Under the pieces are notes generated by a model, which saw only the letters and a program-made list of their open reading frames with translations, was not told the DNA's origin and did not search any database. Positions 48,783-55,161 of a stretch of 55,161 nucleotides of DNA are shown here, piece by piece; positions within the stretch are counted from its first letter, which is position 1, and each line of letters begins with the position of its first letter. The stretch comes from Thermoplasmata archaeon (GTDB taxonomy: Archaea > Thermoplasmatota > Thermoplasmata > Lutacidiplasmatales > UBA184), in NCBI GenBank assembly GCA_022750435.1, contig JAKIVS010000001.1, positions 166,542 to 221,702 on the forward strand. Direction: 5' to 3'. The translations under genes and the position numbers were made by a program.

Positions 48783-50405
48783 ATGGAACTCGCCCCCACG
48801 CCTCCGGTCCCGCCCCCGGGCGACGCGGCGGAACGGGACGACGCCTCCTATCACCACTCGTTGAACATCGTCGGCAAGGGGACGGCCGTGATGGCCGCCA
48901 GCACCGTCCTCCTCCTCGTCTTCAGCTTCTTCGGACGCGTCGGCCTCGCCCGCTCGTTCGGCGTCGACGCCTGGGGAGAGTTCTCGATCGGCCTCGCGCT
49001 CACCGGTCTGCTTTCGCTCGTCGCCCTGCTCGGCCTGAACCAGGCAATCGCCCGGTCCCTCTCCTACGAGACCGACCCGGGCGAGCGACGCGCCCTCATC
49101 CGGTGGGGCCTGCTGATCACCGGGATCGCCTCGGTGGTGATCTCCACCGTCGTCTACGTCGCGGCCCCCGAGCTTGCCGACTTGTTCCACAACCAGGCGC
49201 TGACGGTCGTCTTCCGGCTGTTCAGCACCACCATCGGATTCCAGATGATGGCGGCGATGCTTGCCTCCATCTTCCAGGGGTTTGAGGACAGCGCACCGAA
49301 CGCCTGGTTCAATGGCGTCGCGGCGCCCGCGCTCTTCGTCATCTTCCTGGTCGCGGTCCTCCTCTTCCACCTCGGCTTCACGGCCGCGCTCATCGGCTAC
49401 ACGGCGAGCCAGGGCGTCACCCTCCTGCTCCTCGTCGTCTACACGATCCGCAGGCTGCCGAAGCACCTGCCCCCGGTCGAGCACGTGCCTTCGCGGCCCC
49501 GCTCGCAGCTGTGGACGCTCTCGGTCGCCCTGTGGGGCGTCGCCTCGCTCCAGTTCGTCACCGCCTACGTCGACACCCTCATCCTCGGAGTGTTCCGGGA
49601 CACGGCCACGGTCGGTCTCTACTCGACCGCCATGATCCTCGGGCGCCTGCTCCTCGTCGGCAACGGCGCGCTGACGTACATCTACATGCCCACGGCGGCC
49701 CGCCTGACGGCGCAGAACGACCGGGAGACGATCCGGCGCACGTTCGTCACCTCCACCCGCTGGACGCTCGCCATCACGGTCCCGATGTTCCTCTTGTTCG
49801 TCTGCCTCCCGTCGCAATCGATCAACACGGTGTTCGGCCCGAAGTTCCTCGGGGCGACCAACGCCCTTGAGATCCTCGTCCTCGGTTCGTTCTTCTCGGT
49901 CACCCTCGGGCCGGTGAACGCCTGCATGGCCGGGATGGGGTATGCCCGACCGCTGCTCGTCACGACGGCGGTGGCGGCGTCCGCGAACATGATCCTCAGC
50001 TTCGGATTGATCCCGTTCTACGGACTCATCGGCGCGGCCATCGCCTGGACGGTCGCGCGCTGTCTCTACCCGGGAGTCGGTCTGCTCTATCTCTACCGGA
50101 CGGACCGGATCACGCCGTACCGGCGCATTCTGCTGGTTCCCGTACTCGCCACCATTGCCGTCGGGATCCCGATCTTCCTCTTCGTCGGCTCTCTTCCGAT
50201 CTCGAAATTCGTCGTGTTCCCGCTGTACTTCTTCGGGGTCGCGCTGTTCCTCGCCGCCCTGGTCCTCACGAAGAGCCTCGACCCCGGCGACGCGGTCGCC
50301 GCCTCGGTCCTCGAACGGTTGACGGGTCGGCCCATGCCGGCGCTGCGGCGGCTGATCGGCCGCTACTCCCTCGCCCCCGCCCCGTCCCCCGAGGTGCCGG
50401 TCTGA
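48783..50405 (+). CDS. MOP-superfamily polysaccharide flippase (Wzx-like)
   Basis: 540 aa with about 12-14 membrane helices and few charged residues in them. A Pro-rich cytoplasmic start precedes GKGTAVMAASTVLLLVFSFFGRVGLARSFG, the usual first helices of the polysaccharide-biosynthesis/PST exporter family; later blocks include VALWGVASLQFVTAYVDTLI and YSTAMILGRLL. It would flip lipid-linked oligosaccharides across the membrane. A TAGGAG site (48763-48768) lies about 14 nt before the ATG. It follows the mutase by 27 nt and its stop overlaps the apparent start of the GT4 gene, so the three are co-expressed. Confidence 0.86.
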   Translation: MELAPTPPVPPPGDAAERDDASYHHSLNIVGKGTAVMAASTVLLLVFSFFGRVGLARSFGVDAWGEFSIGLALTGLLSLVALLGLNQAIARSLSYETDPGERRALIRWGLLITGIASVVISTVVYVAAPELADLFHNQALTVVFRLFSTTIGFQMMAAMLASIFQGFEDSAPNAWFNGVAAPALFVIFLVAVLLFHLGFTAALIGYTASQGVTLLLLVVYTIRRLPKHLPPVEHVPSRPRSQLWTLSVALWGVASLQFVTAYVDTLILGVFRDTATVGLYSTAMILGRLLLVGNGALTYIYMPTAARLTAQNDRETIRRTFVTSTRWTLAITVPMFLLFVCLPSQSINTVFGPKFLGATNALEILVLGSFFSVTLGPVNACMAGMGYARPLLVTTAVAASANMILSFGLIPFYGLIGAAIAWTVARCLYPGVGLLYLYRTDRITPYRRILLVPVLATIAVGIPIFLFVGSLPISKFVVFPLYFFGVALFLAALVLTKSLDPGDAVAASVLERLTGRPMPALRRLIGRYSLAPAPSPEVPV

Positions 50406-51583
50406 CCGCGCGCACGGGGCCGCTCACCGTCGTCGTCCCGCTTCCGCCGACGTATCGCGGCGGGACGGAGGAATACGCCTACCAGCTCGTTCGGCGGTTC
50501 GCCGAGCACCGCCCGGTCGAAGCGCTCGCGACCCGGGTCCGGTACACCCCGAAGCTCGGCGCGATCGACATCGGAAGGGCCCACCTCCAGCTGCTCGACG
50601 CCCGCGAGACGATGCAGAGACCGCTCCTCCTCGGTCGCGCGCCCCGGCGGCAGCTCCGCGATGCCATCGGGGCGGCGTCGGCCCTCCAGCTGCACATGCC
50701 GTTCCCGATGGTGGAGGCGCCGGCGGTCCGCTGGGCGAAGCGCGCCGGGGTTCCGTCGGTCTTGACCTACCACATGGACGCCGACCTCGGGGGCGCCTCC
50801 AGCGCGCCGGGCGCCGGCCTCGTGACGCCGGCGTACCGGCGGCTGTCGGCGTTCCCCGCCCTGGCGGGATGCGATGTCGTCGTCTCGAACAGCCGTGGGT
50901 ACGCCGAGGCGTCCCCGGTCGTCTCGCGCTACCTCCCGAAGGTCCGTGTCATCGCCAAGGGCGCCGACCCCGAACGCCTCGGCCTCGGTCGGGAGACGGG
51001 GCGCGCGCGGCCCACGTCCGTCCCGGCCGACGTGACCGGCCCGGTCGTGGCGTTCGTTGGCCGACTCGTCCCCTACAAGGGCGTCTCGGTGCTCCTCGAC
51101 GCCACGGAGCGGCTTCTGCGCGACGGCGAGAAGCTCACGATCGTGATCGCCGGACGCGGTCCCCTGCTCGAGGAGCTCACCGCCGAGGTCGCCCGCCGCA
51201 ACCTCACGGCGTCGGTCCGGTTCCTCGGCTTCGTTCCCGACGACCAGATCGGACCCTTGTACCGATTTGCGGACGTCGTCTGCTGCCCTTCGATCGGCAC
51301 GCTCGAGTCCTCCGCCACGGCCCTCGAGGAGGCCGCCATGTGCGGCACGCCGGTGGTCGGCTCCGACCTCCCAGGGGCTTCCGAGTCGATCCCCCACGAT
51401 GGGACGCGCGGGCTTCTCGTCGCCCCCAAAGACCCCGATGCGCTCGCCCACGCCCTCCGACGGATTCTGGGCCAGGAGCGACCCACGGGCCCGGCCCCGG
51501 TGCGGACCTGGGACGACGTCGCCGCGGATTACGAGCGCTTGTTCGACGAACTCGGGGTCCGTCGGCCGGGCGCCCCGTCGTAA
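50402..51583 (+). CDS. GT4-family glycosyltransferase with apparent CTG start
   Basis: 393 aa if read from CTG 50402. Typical GT4 (GT-B fold): the N-terminal strand and loop TVVVPLPPTYRGGTEEYAYQ, a middle VLTYHMDADLGG, then the C-terminal half with VVAFVGRLVPYKGVSVLLDA, GRGPLLEEL, FLGFVPDDQIGPLY and the donor-binding E-x7-E region (GTLESSATALEEAAMCG). The first ATG in frame, 50612, would delete the first 70 residues, including the loop that every GT4 needs. No ATG, GTG or TTG exists between the upstream stop and 50612; CTG 50402 overlaps the flippase stop as CTGA, mimicking an ATGA junction. It likely adds a sugar to the glycan exported by the flippase. Cytoplasmic. Confidence 0.8.
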   Translation: MTARTGPLTVVVPLPPTYRGGTEEYAYQLVRRFAEHRPVEALATRVRYTPKLGAIDIGRAHLQLLDARETMQRPLLLGRAPRRQLRDAIGAASALQLHMPFPMVEAPAVRWAKRAGVPSVLTYHMDADLGGASSAPGAGLVTPAYRRLSAFPALAGCDVVVSNSRGYAEASPVVSRYLPKVRVIAKGADPERLGLGRETGRARPTSVPADVTGPVVAFVGRLVPYKGVSVLLDATERLLRDGEKLTIVIAGRGPLLEELTAEVARRNLTASVRFLGFVPDDQIGPLYRFADVVCCPSIGTLESSATALEEAAMCGTPVVGSDLPGASESIPHDGTRGLLVAPKDPDALAHALRRILGQERPTGPAPVRTWDDVAADYERLFDELGVRRPGAPS

Positions 51584-51640
51584 GCGCGGGCGTCTCGGCG
51601 ACGTCTCAATCGGCGGCGGCCCCCTCGCGGCCGCGCAACG

Positions 51641-51650
51641 TTCTTAAGGC
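51641..51650 (+). promoter_or_regulatory. TATA-like element of the APS kinase gene
   Basis: TTCTTAAGGC, about 44 nt before ATG 51690, giving a predicted leader of about 17 nt. The gene thus seems to have its own promoter, separate from the GT4 operon that ends 106 nt upstream. Confidence 0.45.
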
Positions 51651-51689
51651 GAGGCGGGTCGGCCCGCCGCCGAACACGGGGAACGCACG

Positions 51690-52226
51690 ATGAAGGAGCG
51701 CGGATTTTGCATCTGGCTGACGGGACTGCCGAGCGCCGGGAAGACGACGATCGCGAAGGAACTCACGCCGCGCCTCCAGGCGATGGGGCGGTACACCGAA
51801 CTCCTCGACGGCGACGAGATCCGCAAGGGGCTCAGCTCCGACCTCGGCTTCGACCGAAAGGCGCGCGAGATGCACGCGGCCCGCGTCACCTACGTCGCGA
51901 AGGTCCTCGCCCGCAACGGCGTCATCCCCATCGTCGCCCTGATCAGCCCGTACCGTTCCTCGCGCGCGAAGGCCCGCAGCGAGATTGGCAGCTTCGTCGA
52001 GGTCTACGTCAGCACGCCGCTCGAGCTGTGCGAACAGCGCGACGTCAAGGGACTCTACAAGAAGGCCCGCGCCGGCGAGATCAAGGAGATGACCGGGGTG
52101 GACGACCCGTACGAGCCCCCCGAGCACCCGGAGGTCCTCGTCGACACCAAATCGTCGACACCGGCGCAGTCGGCGGACAAGATCCTCGCCGAGCTCCATC
52201 GGCTCGGCTGGCTCCCCGCCGCGTAG
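51690..52226 (+). CDS. cysC: Adenylyl-sulfate (APS) kinase
   Basis: 178 aa, full length for the family. It phosphorylates adenosine 5'-phosphosulfate with ATP to PAPS, the sulfate donor for sulfotransferases. Motifs: P-loop GLPSAGKTT (12-20), LLDGDEIRKGLSSDLGF, ALISPYRSSRAKAR, the conserved RDVKGLYKKARAGEIKEMTG and DDPYEPPEHPE. All key residues are present. The Met-His-Ala run after the DLGF motif departs slightly from the common form. It is convergent with the ATP sulfurylase gene, 31 nt apart, so the two steps of PAPS synthesis are side by side but separately transcribed. No APS or PAPS reductase is seen here, which favours sulfation over sulfur assimilation. Confidence 0.92.
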   Translation: MKERGFCIWLTGLPSAGKTTIAKELTPRLQAMGRYTELLDGDEIRKGLSSDLGFDRKAREMHAARVTYVAKVLARNGVIPIVALISPYRSSRAKARSEIGSFVEVYVSTPLELCEQRDVKGLYKKARAGEIKEMTGVDDPYEPPEHPEVLVDTKSSTPAQSADKILAELHRLGWLPAA

Positions 52227-52257
52227 GGACCGGCCCCAACCCCTTCCGTCCTTCCCC

Positions 52258-53421
52258 TCAGTTCAACGTGACGTTGGGCTGACGGAGGATCTCCGCGACC
52301 TCGGGCCGGAGGATCTCCCCTGGCAGCGGCTGACCATCCGCGAGCGCCTTGCGGATCCTGGTCTGGCTCGTGTCGACCCGGTCGGACGGCGGGTGCGGGC
52401 ACGTCTTCATCGTGGCCATCGAGCCGCACTTGCGGCACAGCCAGGCCTCGTCGTAGCAGAGCGCCTGGATGCCGATGTCGTACTCCTCGAAGATCCGGTG
52501 GCACGCGTACGGGTCGTAGTACTTCCCGACGCCCGCCTGGTCGCGGCCGACGATGTACGAATTGCAGCCGAAGTTCTTCCGGACGATGGCGAGGAACAAC
52601 GCCGCCTTCGGTCCGGCGTAGCGCATGGCGATGGAGAACGCGGCGAGGTGCACGCGGTCCGGGGAGTGGTAGTTCGCGACGAGGGCGCGGTACGCCTGCA
52701 GGATGACGTCGGGTCGGTAGTCGCCCTTCTTCAGGCGCCCGACGACGGGGTGGATCAGCAGCGCGTCGACGTCCTGGCGCTCCAGCGTGAGGCGCTGCAG
52801 GTACTCGTGCGCCGTGTGCGGGGGATTGCGGCACTGGTAGGCGGAGACGTTCTTCCAGCCTCTCTTCTCAAACAGGGCGCGGGCCTCCGTCGGCGTCATC
52901 TCGTCGGGGCCCGTCGGCAGGTCGAGGCGCCGGACGAGGTCGATCTTCCCGGCGAGGGCGACGTCGCCCGTCGCGTGGATGTCGGCGACGTTCGGGTGCG
53001 CCACCTCCGTCGTACCGTAAGTCGCCTGCGCCCACGCGGTGCGGTCGGGGGAGAACTTCTCCTCGAGATGCAGGATGGCGAACAGACGGCCCGTGCCATC
53101 GAGCAACGCCGCCTCGTCGCCGGGGGAGAGCGACTGGATCGTCGCGGCATTCTCCGGCCCGGGAGGCGTCAGGAGGATCGGCATCGACCACGGGAGGTCG
53201 TTCGGGAGGCGGTTCCCGGAGAGGACCCCCTCGAACGTTGCCCGGTCCATGAACCCCTCGAGCGGGCTGTAGGCGCCGATGGCGATCTTCTCGGCATCGT
53301 ACAGCTCGTCGACGAACGGACGGAGCTTCGGAAGGTCGGCGAACTCGGAATCCCGTCGGGCCCGGTCCGCCTCGGAAAGTTCGCGACGGACCAGCCGGCC
53401 GCCGTGGGCCGGGACGGTCAT
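52258..53421 (-). CDS. sat: Sulfate adenylyltransferase (ATP sulfurylase), archaeal type
   Basis: 387 aa. Forms APS from sulfate and ATP, feeding the neighbouring APS kinase. Signature blocks: SPLEGFM, the catalytic QCRNPPHTAHEYLQR with its HxxH, IHPVVGRLKKGD and VGRDQAGVG. Many homologues have His in GRDHAG; here it is Gln, a position that is also Pro in some eukaryotic enzymes, so function is likely kept. A zinc-site-like CRKCGSMATMKTCPH lies near residue 340, as in archaeal and thermophilic forms, and the following SDRVDTSQTRIRKAL is conserved. The ATG at 53421 overlaps the stop of a 24-codon upstream ORF (ATGA), and no TATA box lies at leaderless distance from sat itself. Confidence 0.92.
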   Translation of the reverse strand: MTVPAHGGRLVRRELSEADRARRDSEFADLPKLRPFVDELYDAEKIAIGAYSPLEGFMDRATFEGVLSGNRLPNDLPWSMPILLTPPGPENAATIQSLSPGDEAALLDGTGRLFAILHLEEKFSPDRTAWAQATYGTTEVAHPNVADIHATGDVALAGKIDLVRRLDLPTGPDEMTPTEARALFEKRGWKNVSAYQCRNPPHTAHEYLQRLTLERQDVDALLIHPVVGRLKKGDYRPDVILQAYRALVANYHSPDRVHLAAFSIAMRYAGPKAALFLAIVRKNFGCNSYIVGRDQAGVGKYYDPYACHRIFEEYDIGIQALCYDEAWLCRKCGSMATMKTCPHPPSDRVDTSQTRIRKALADGQPLPGEILRPEVAEILRQPNVTLN

Positions 53422-53492
53422 GGCCGGTCCGCCCGAGCGGCGCAGGCGGTCGATCGGCCGGGGAACGTCAGGAGGGCGAGCATCCGGGTCAT
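53418..53492 (-). CDS. Leaderless 24-codon upstream ORF coupled to sat
   Basis: ATG 53492 lies 26 nt after the centre of the only TATA box upstream of sat (GGTATCAA, minus strand, 53515-53522), the spacing of other leaderless genes here. The ORF starts MTRMLALLTFPGRSTA, contains one Cys (residue 17), and its TGA overlaps the sat ATG as ATGA. It would be the first thing translated on the sat mRNA, so sat translation probably depends on it. Too short for family assignment. Confidence 0.45.
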   Translation of the reverse strand: MTRMLALLTFPGRSTACAARADRP

Positions 53493-53514
53493 CGGTTCGC
53501 GGCTGGGCCGACGG

Positions 53515-53522
53515 TTGATACC
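53515..53522 (-). promoter_or_regulatory. TATA box of the sat transcript
   Basis: GGTATCAA on the minus strand, preceded by a purine-rich GCAAAG that could be a BRE. It points to the upstream ORF start at 53492 rather than to sat at 53421. Confidence 0.55.
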
Positions 53523-53634
53523 CTTTGCGGCGGGAACGACGATTCCCCTCCGACGTCGCCGCGGTGAGACGCGTGGTTCCGGTGTCCTCCCCCGGTCCAC
53601 GTCCCGGACGGGGCCCGAACTGGTCAGAGCGGCG

Positions 53635-55161
53635 CTAGGGGGCGCGGGGGGGGAGGTTCGTGGCTCCCCCGGGGGGCCGGGACGGAGGAGCGGCCCTTGG
53701 CTTCGCCGCCTGTTGGGCCCGCTCGCGCCGCCACAGAACGATCGCGAGGACGACCCCCAGCACCAGCACCCCACCCGCGGCGAAGATCCATACGGGAAAC
53801 TTCGATTTCGCGAGCGGGGTCGAGTTCCCGGGCGTCGAACTACCAGGGAGGACGGTGAGATTCTGCTCGGAGACCGCCGAGTTGTCCAAGGTGTCCGTGA
53901 CGTTCACAGCGATTCCGTACGTTCCGGCCGTCGTGGGGGCGCAGGAGAGGACGCTCTGATTCGCCGCCGAGCACCCAGGGGGCAATCCGGACCAAGTGTA
54001 GGTCAGATTCCCCCAGCCGCCGGTGGCAGAGACATTCCACGCCACGAACGTCCCGCGGTCGACGCTGGCCGCGCTCTCCGTCAGGTTCGCCCTCAGTCGG
54101 TGGTACGCCGTCACTGCGAGCGTGGAACTCCCGTGGTCGCCGACGGAGTCGGTGGCGTTGAGGGTGACGTTGAAGACGCCTTGGTGGAGATACGGGTGCA
54201 CCACGGCCGCCCCGGTGGCCGTGTGGTGGTCGCCGAAGTTCCACTGGTAGGTGTACGGCCCGATCCCGCCGCTGGTGACCTCCGAGAAGTTGAAGCTCAG
54301 GGGACCGGCCCCGCCCGTGTGGTTGGCGACGATCGTCACCTCGACGGGAAGGGTCAGGGCGTAGGTCGCGTTGAACCACACCACCGTGTGGGCCCCGCTG
54401 TGGCCGCCGAACAACACGGCGGTCGAAAGCTGAGGGTCGAAGATCATTGCCGCGGAGTCGGCGGAGACGGGTGGCTGCGCCACGTCGACGGGCTGCCACG
54501 CGAGCGTCCCGGGGCTATTCCCGAGCAGGACCCACGTGTCGTTGAGCTCGAGGGTGGAGAAATTTCCCGATTCGTTCTGACCGCCCTGGAGGACCGGCGC
54601 TTGGAGGATGGGGTCAAACGCCATCGGGGCGCCGTCCCGGGGAGACGGCGCGACCGAGAGAGGGACCGGCGTCCAGACACCGGCGAGGAACATCCACGTG
54701 TCGTTGTACGCCAGGTACGCCGGCTGCGTGGTGTAGCCGCCGAACAGGACGATCGCGCCGAGGGAGGGGTCGTACTCCTCCGAGGACTCGGACCGGCCAA
54801 GAGGCTGCACGGTCGGGAACAGTTCGGTCCAGCGTCCGTGGACGAACGTCCACGTGTCCTGGATCGTCGTGAAATTGGCGTTCACGCCGAGGCTGGTGCC
54901 GTTGTGCCCGCTGAACAAGAGGAGGTAGCCGTCCGCCCCGTCCCACGCGAAGCCGCCCACCCGGCGGGGGGCGGGGGAGACGGGCGGGAACAACTCCGAC
55001 CACGCGGAGCCGTTGAACACCCACGTGTCGCCCATGTAGGCGGTCCCGCTCGAACCGCCGAACAGAACCAGGTACCCGTCGACCGGGTCGAACGCGGCCA
55101 TCGCCCCCCGACGGGCCGCCGGGTGGACCGCGAGGAACAATTGGTGCCATGTCCCGTTGGT
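53635..55161 (-). CDS. Kelch-propeller surface protein with PKD/Ig-like domains and anchor, N-terminus cut by window edge
   Basis: Partial: the frame stays open to base 55161 and the edge residues TNGTWHQLFLAV are the end of a Kelch blade, so the true start lies outside; an apparent TTG start at 55140 is not real. Five further blades are visible (YLVLFGGSSGTAYMGDTWVF, LLLFSGHNG, IVLFGGYTT, PVLQGGQNES, AVLFGGHSG). A PKD domain follows with the classical YTYQWNFGDHH motif, then an Ig-like domain with LPPGCSAANQSVLSCAP, a Ser/Thr stalk, a membrane helix (VWIFAAGGVLVLGVVLAIVLW) and a basic/Pro tail. Many sequons. A cell-surface binding role is likely. It is downstream of, and on the same strand as, the opposite-edge genes outside this window. 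Confidence 0.78.
   Translation of the reverse strand, partial: TNGTWHQLFLAVHPAARRGAMAAFDPVDGYLVLFGGSSGTAYMGDTWVFNGSAWSELFPPVSPAPRRVGGFAWDGADGYLLLFSGHNGTSLGVNANFTTIQDTWTFVHGRWTELFPTVQPLGRSESSEEYDPSLGAIVLFGGYTTQPAYLAYNDTWMFLAGVWTPVPLSVAPSPRDGAPMAFDPILQAPVLQGGQNESGNFSTLELNDTWVLLGNSPGTLAWQPVDVAQPPVSADSAAMIFDPQLSTAVLFGGHSGAHTVVWFNATYALTLPVEVTIVANHTGGAGPLSFNFSEVTSGGIGPYTYQWNFGDHHTATGAAVVHPYLHQGVFNVTLNATDSVGDHGSSTLAVTAYHRLRANLTESAASVDRGTFVAWNVSATGGWGNLTYTWSGLPPGCSAANQSVLSCAPTTAGTYGIAVNVTDTLDNSAVSEQNLTVLPGSSTPGNSTPLAKSKFPVWIFAAGGVLVLGVVLAIVLWRRERAQQAAKPRAAPPSRPPGGATNLPPRAP

Noticed and set aside
50612-51583. GT4 protein starting at ATG 50612
   Set aside because: This would remove the first Rossmann strand and glycine-rich loop, which are clearly encoded just upstream in the same frame.
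52258-53421. Inactive ATP sulfurylase because of Gln in GRDQAG
   Set aside because: The catalytic HxxH region is intact and this position is not invariant in the family (Pro in some eukaryotic enzymes), so loss of activity is not supported.
53635-55140. Kelch protein as a complete gene starting at TTG 55140
   Set aside because: The frame is open to the window edge and the preceding residues complete a Kelch blade, so the gene is truncated by the window.

Overview
The window looks like a chromosomal segment of a high-GC (by eye roughly two-thirds G+C) archaeon, most likely a Thermoplasmatota lineage of the soil/sediment type. The grounds are: the C-terminus of an archaeal replication factor C large subunit with a terminal PCNA-binding box; archaeal TATA boxes centred about 26-28 nt upstream of many start codons, which implies leaderless mRNAs; and a large set of exported proteins rich in N-glycosylation sequons and built from Kelch propellers, thermopsin-like repeats, Ig/PKD-like domains and a C-terminal membrane anchor. 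There is no rRNA, tRNA, CRISPR array, transposase or integrase that I can support, so the lineage is an inference.

Layout. 1-7.2 kb: rfcL tail, a secreted protein with a von Willebrand A-like domain, a winged-helix regulator, an 82-aa protein, a cytoplasmic HtrA-like protease, OsmC, a basic-tailed small protein and a tryptophanase. 7.3-15.3 kb: exported proteins, including two secreted PF04185-type phosphoesterases, plus a cytoplasmic alkaline-phosphatase-fold (AlkP) enzyme. 15.4-20.6 kb: two translationally coupled multi-pass GT-C-type membrane proteins. 20.8-29.7 kb: two Kelch surface proteins, two paralogous GH-A-like surface proteins and a small membrane protein. 30.0-36.9 kb: two more GT-C paralogues flanking a second AlkP enzyme. 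37.0-45.6 kb: a 1,380-aa surface protein and three more AlkP enzymes. 45.9-53.5 kb: a surface-glycan and sulfate-activation block (GT2, phosphohexomutase, MOP flippase, GT4, APS kinase, ATP sulfurylase). 53.6 kb to the end: a Kelch/PKD surface protein cut by the window edge.

The genes read as one theme: making, activating, exporting and remodelling a heavily glycosylated, possibly sulfated or phosphorylated cell envelope. GT2, mutase, GT4 and flippase would make and flip lipid-linked glycans. The four GT-C proteins would transfer sugars outside the cell. CysC and Sat would supply PAPS. The cytoplasmic AlkP enzymes, which lack the formylglycine signature, would act on phosphodiester or pyrophosphate intermediates. 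These assignments are inference from family membership and proximity.

Signals that no gene explains: an exact 10-bp palindrome, ACCCGCGGGT, that I found three times, each in a promoter region (2746, 5343, 14245), including upstream of the winged-helix regulator; an ATACGTAT core in two other promoters; several short upstream ORFs that start near the leaderless position and run into the start codon of the main gene (clearest for sat); and a GT4 gene whose conserved N-terminus can only be reached from a CTG codon overlapping the upstream stop.
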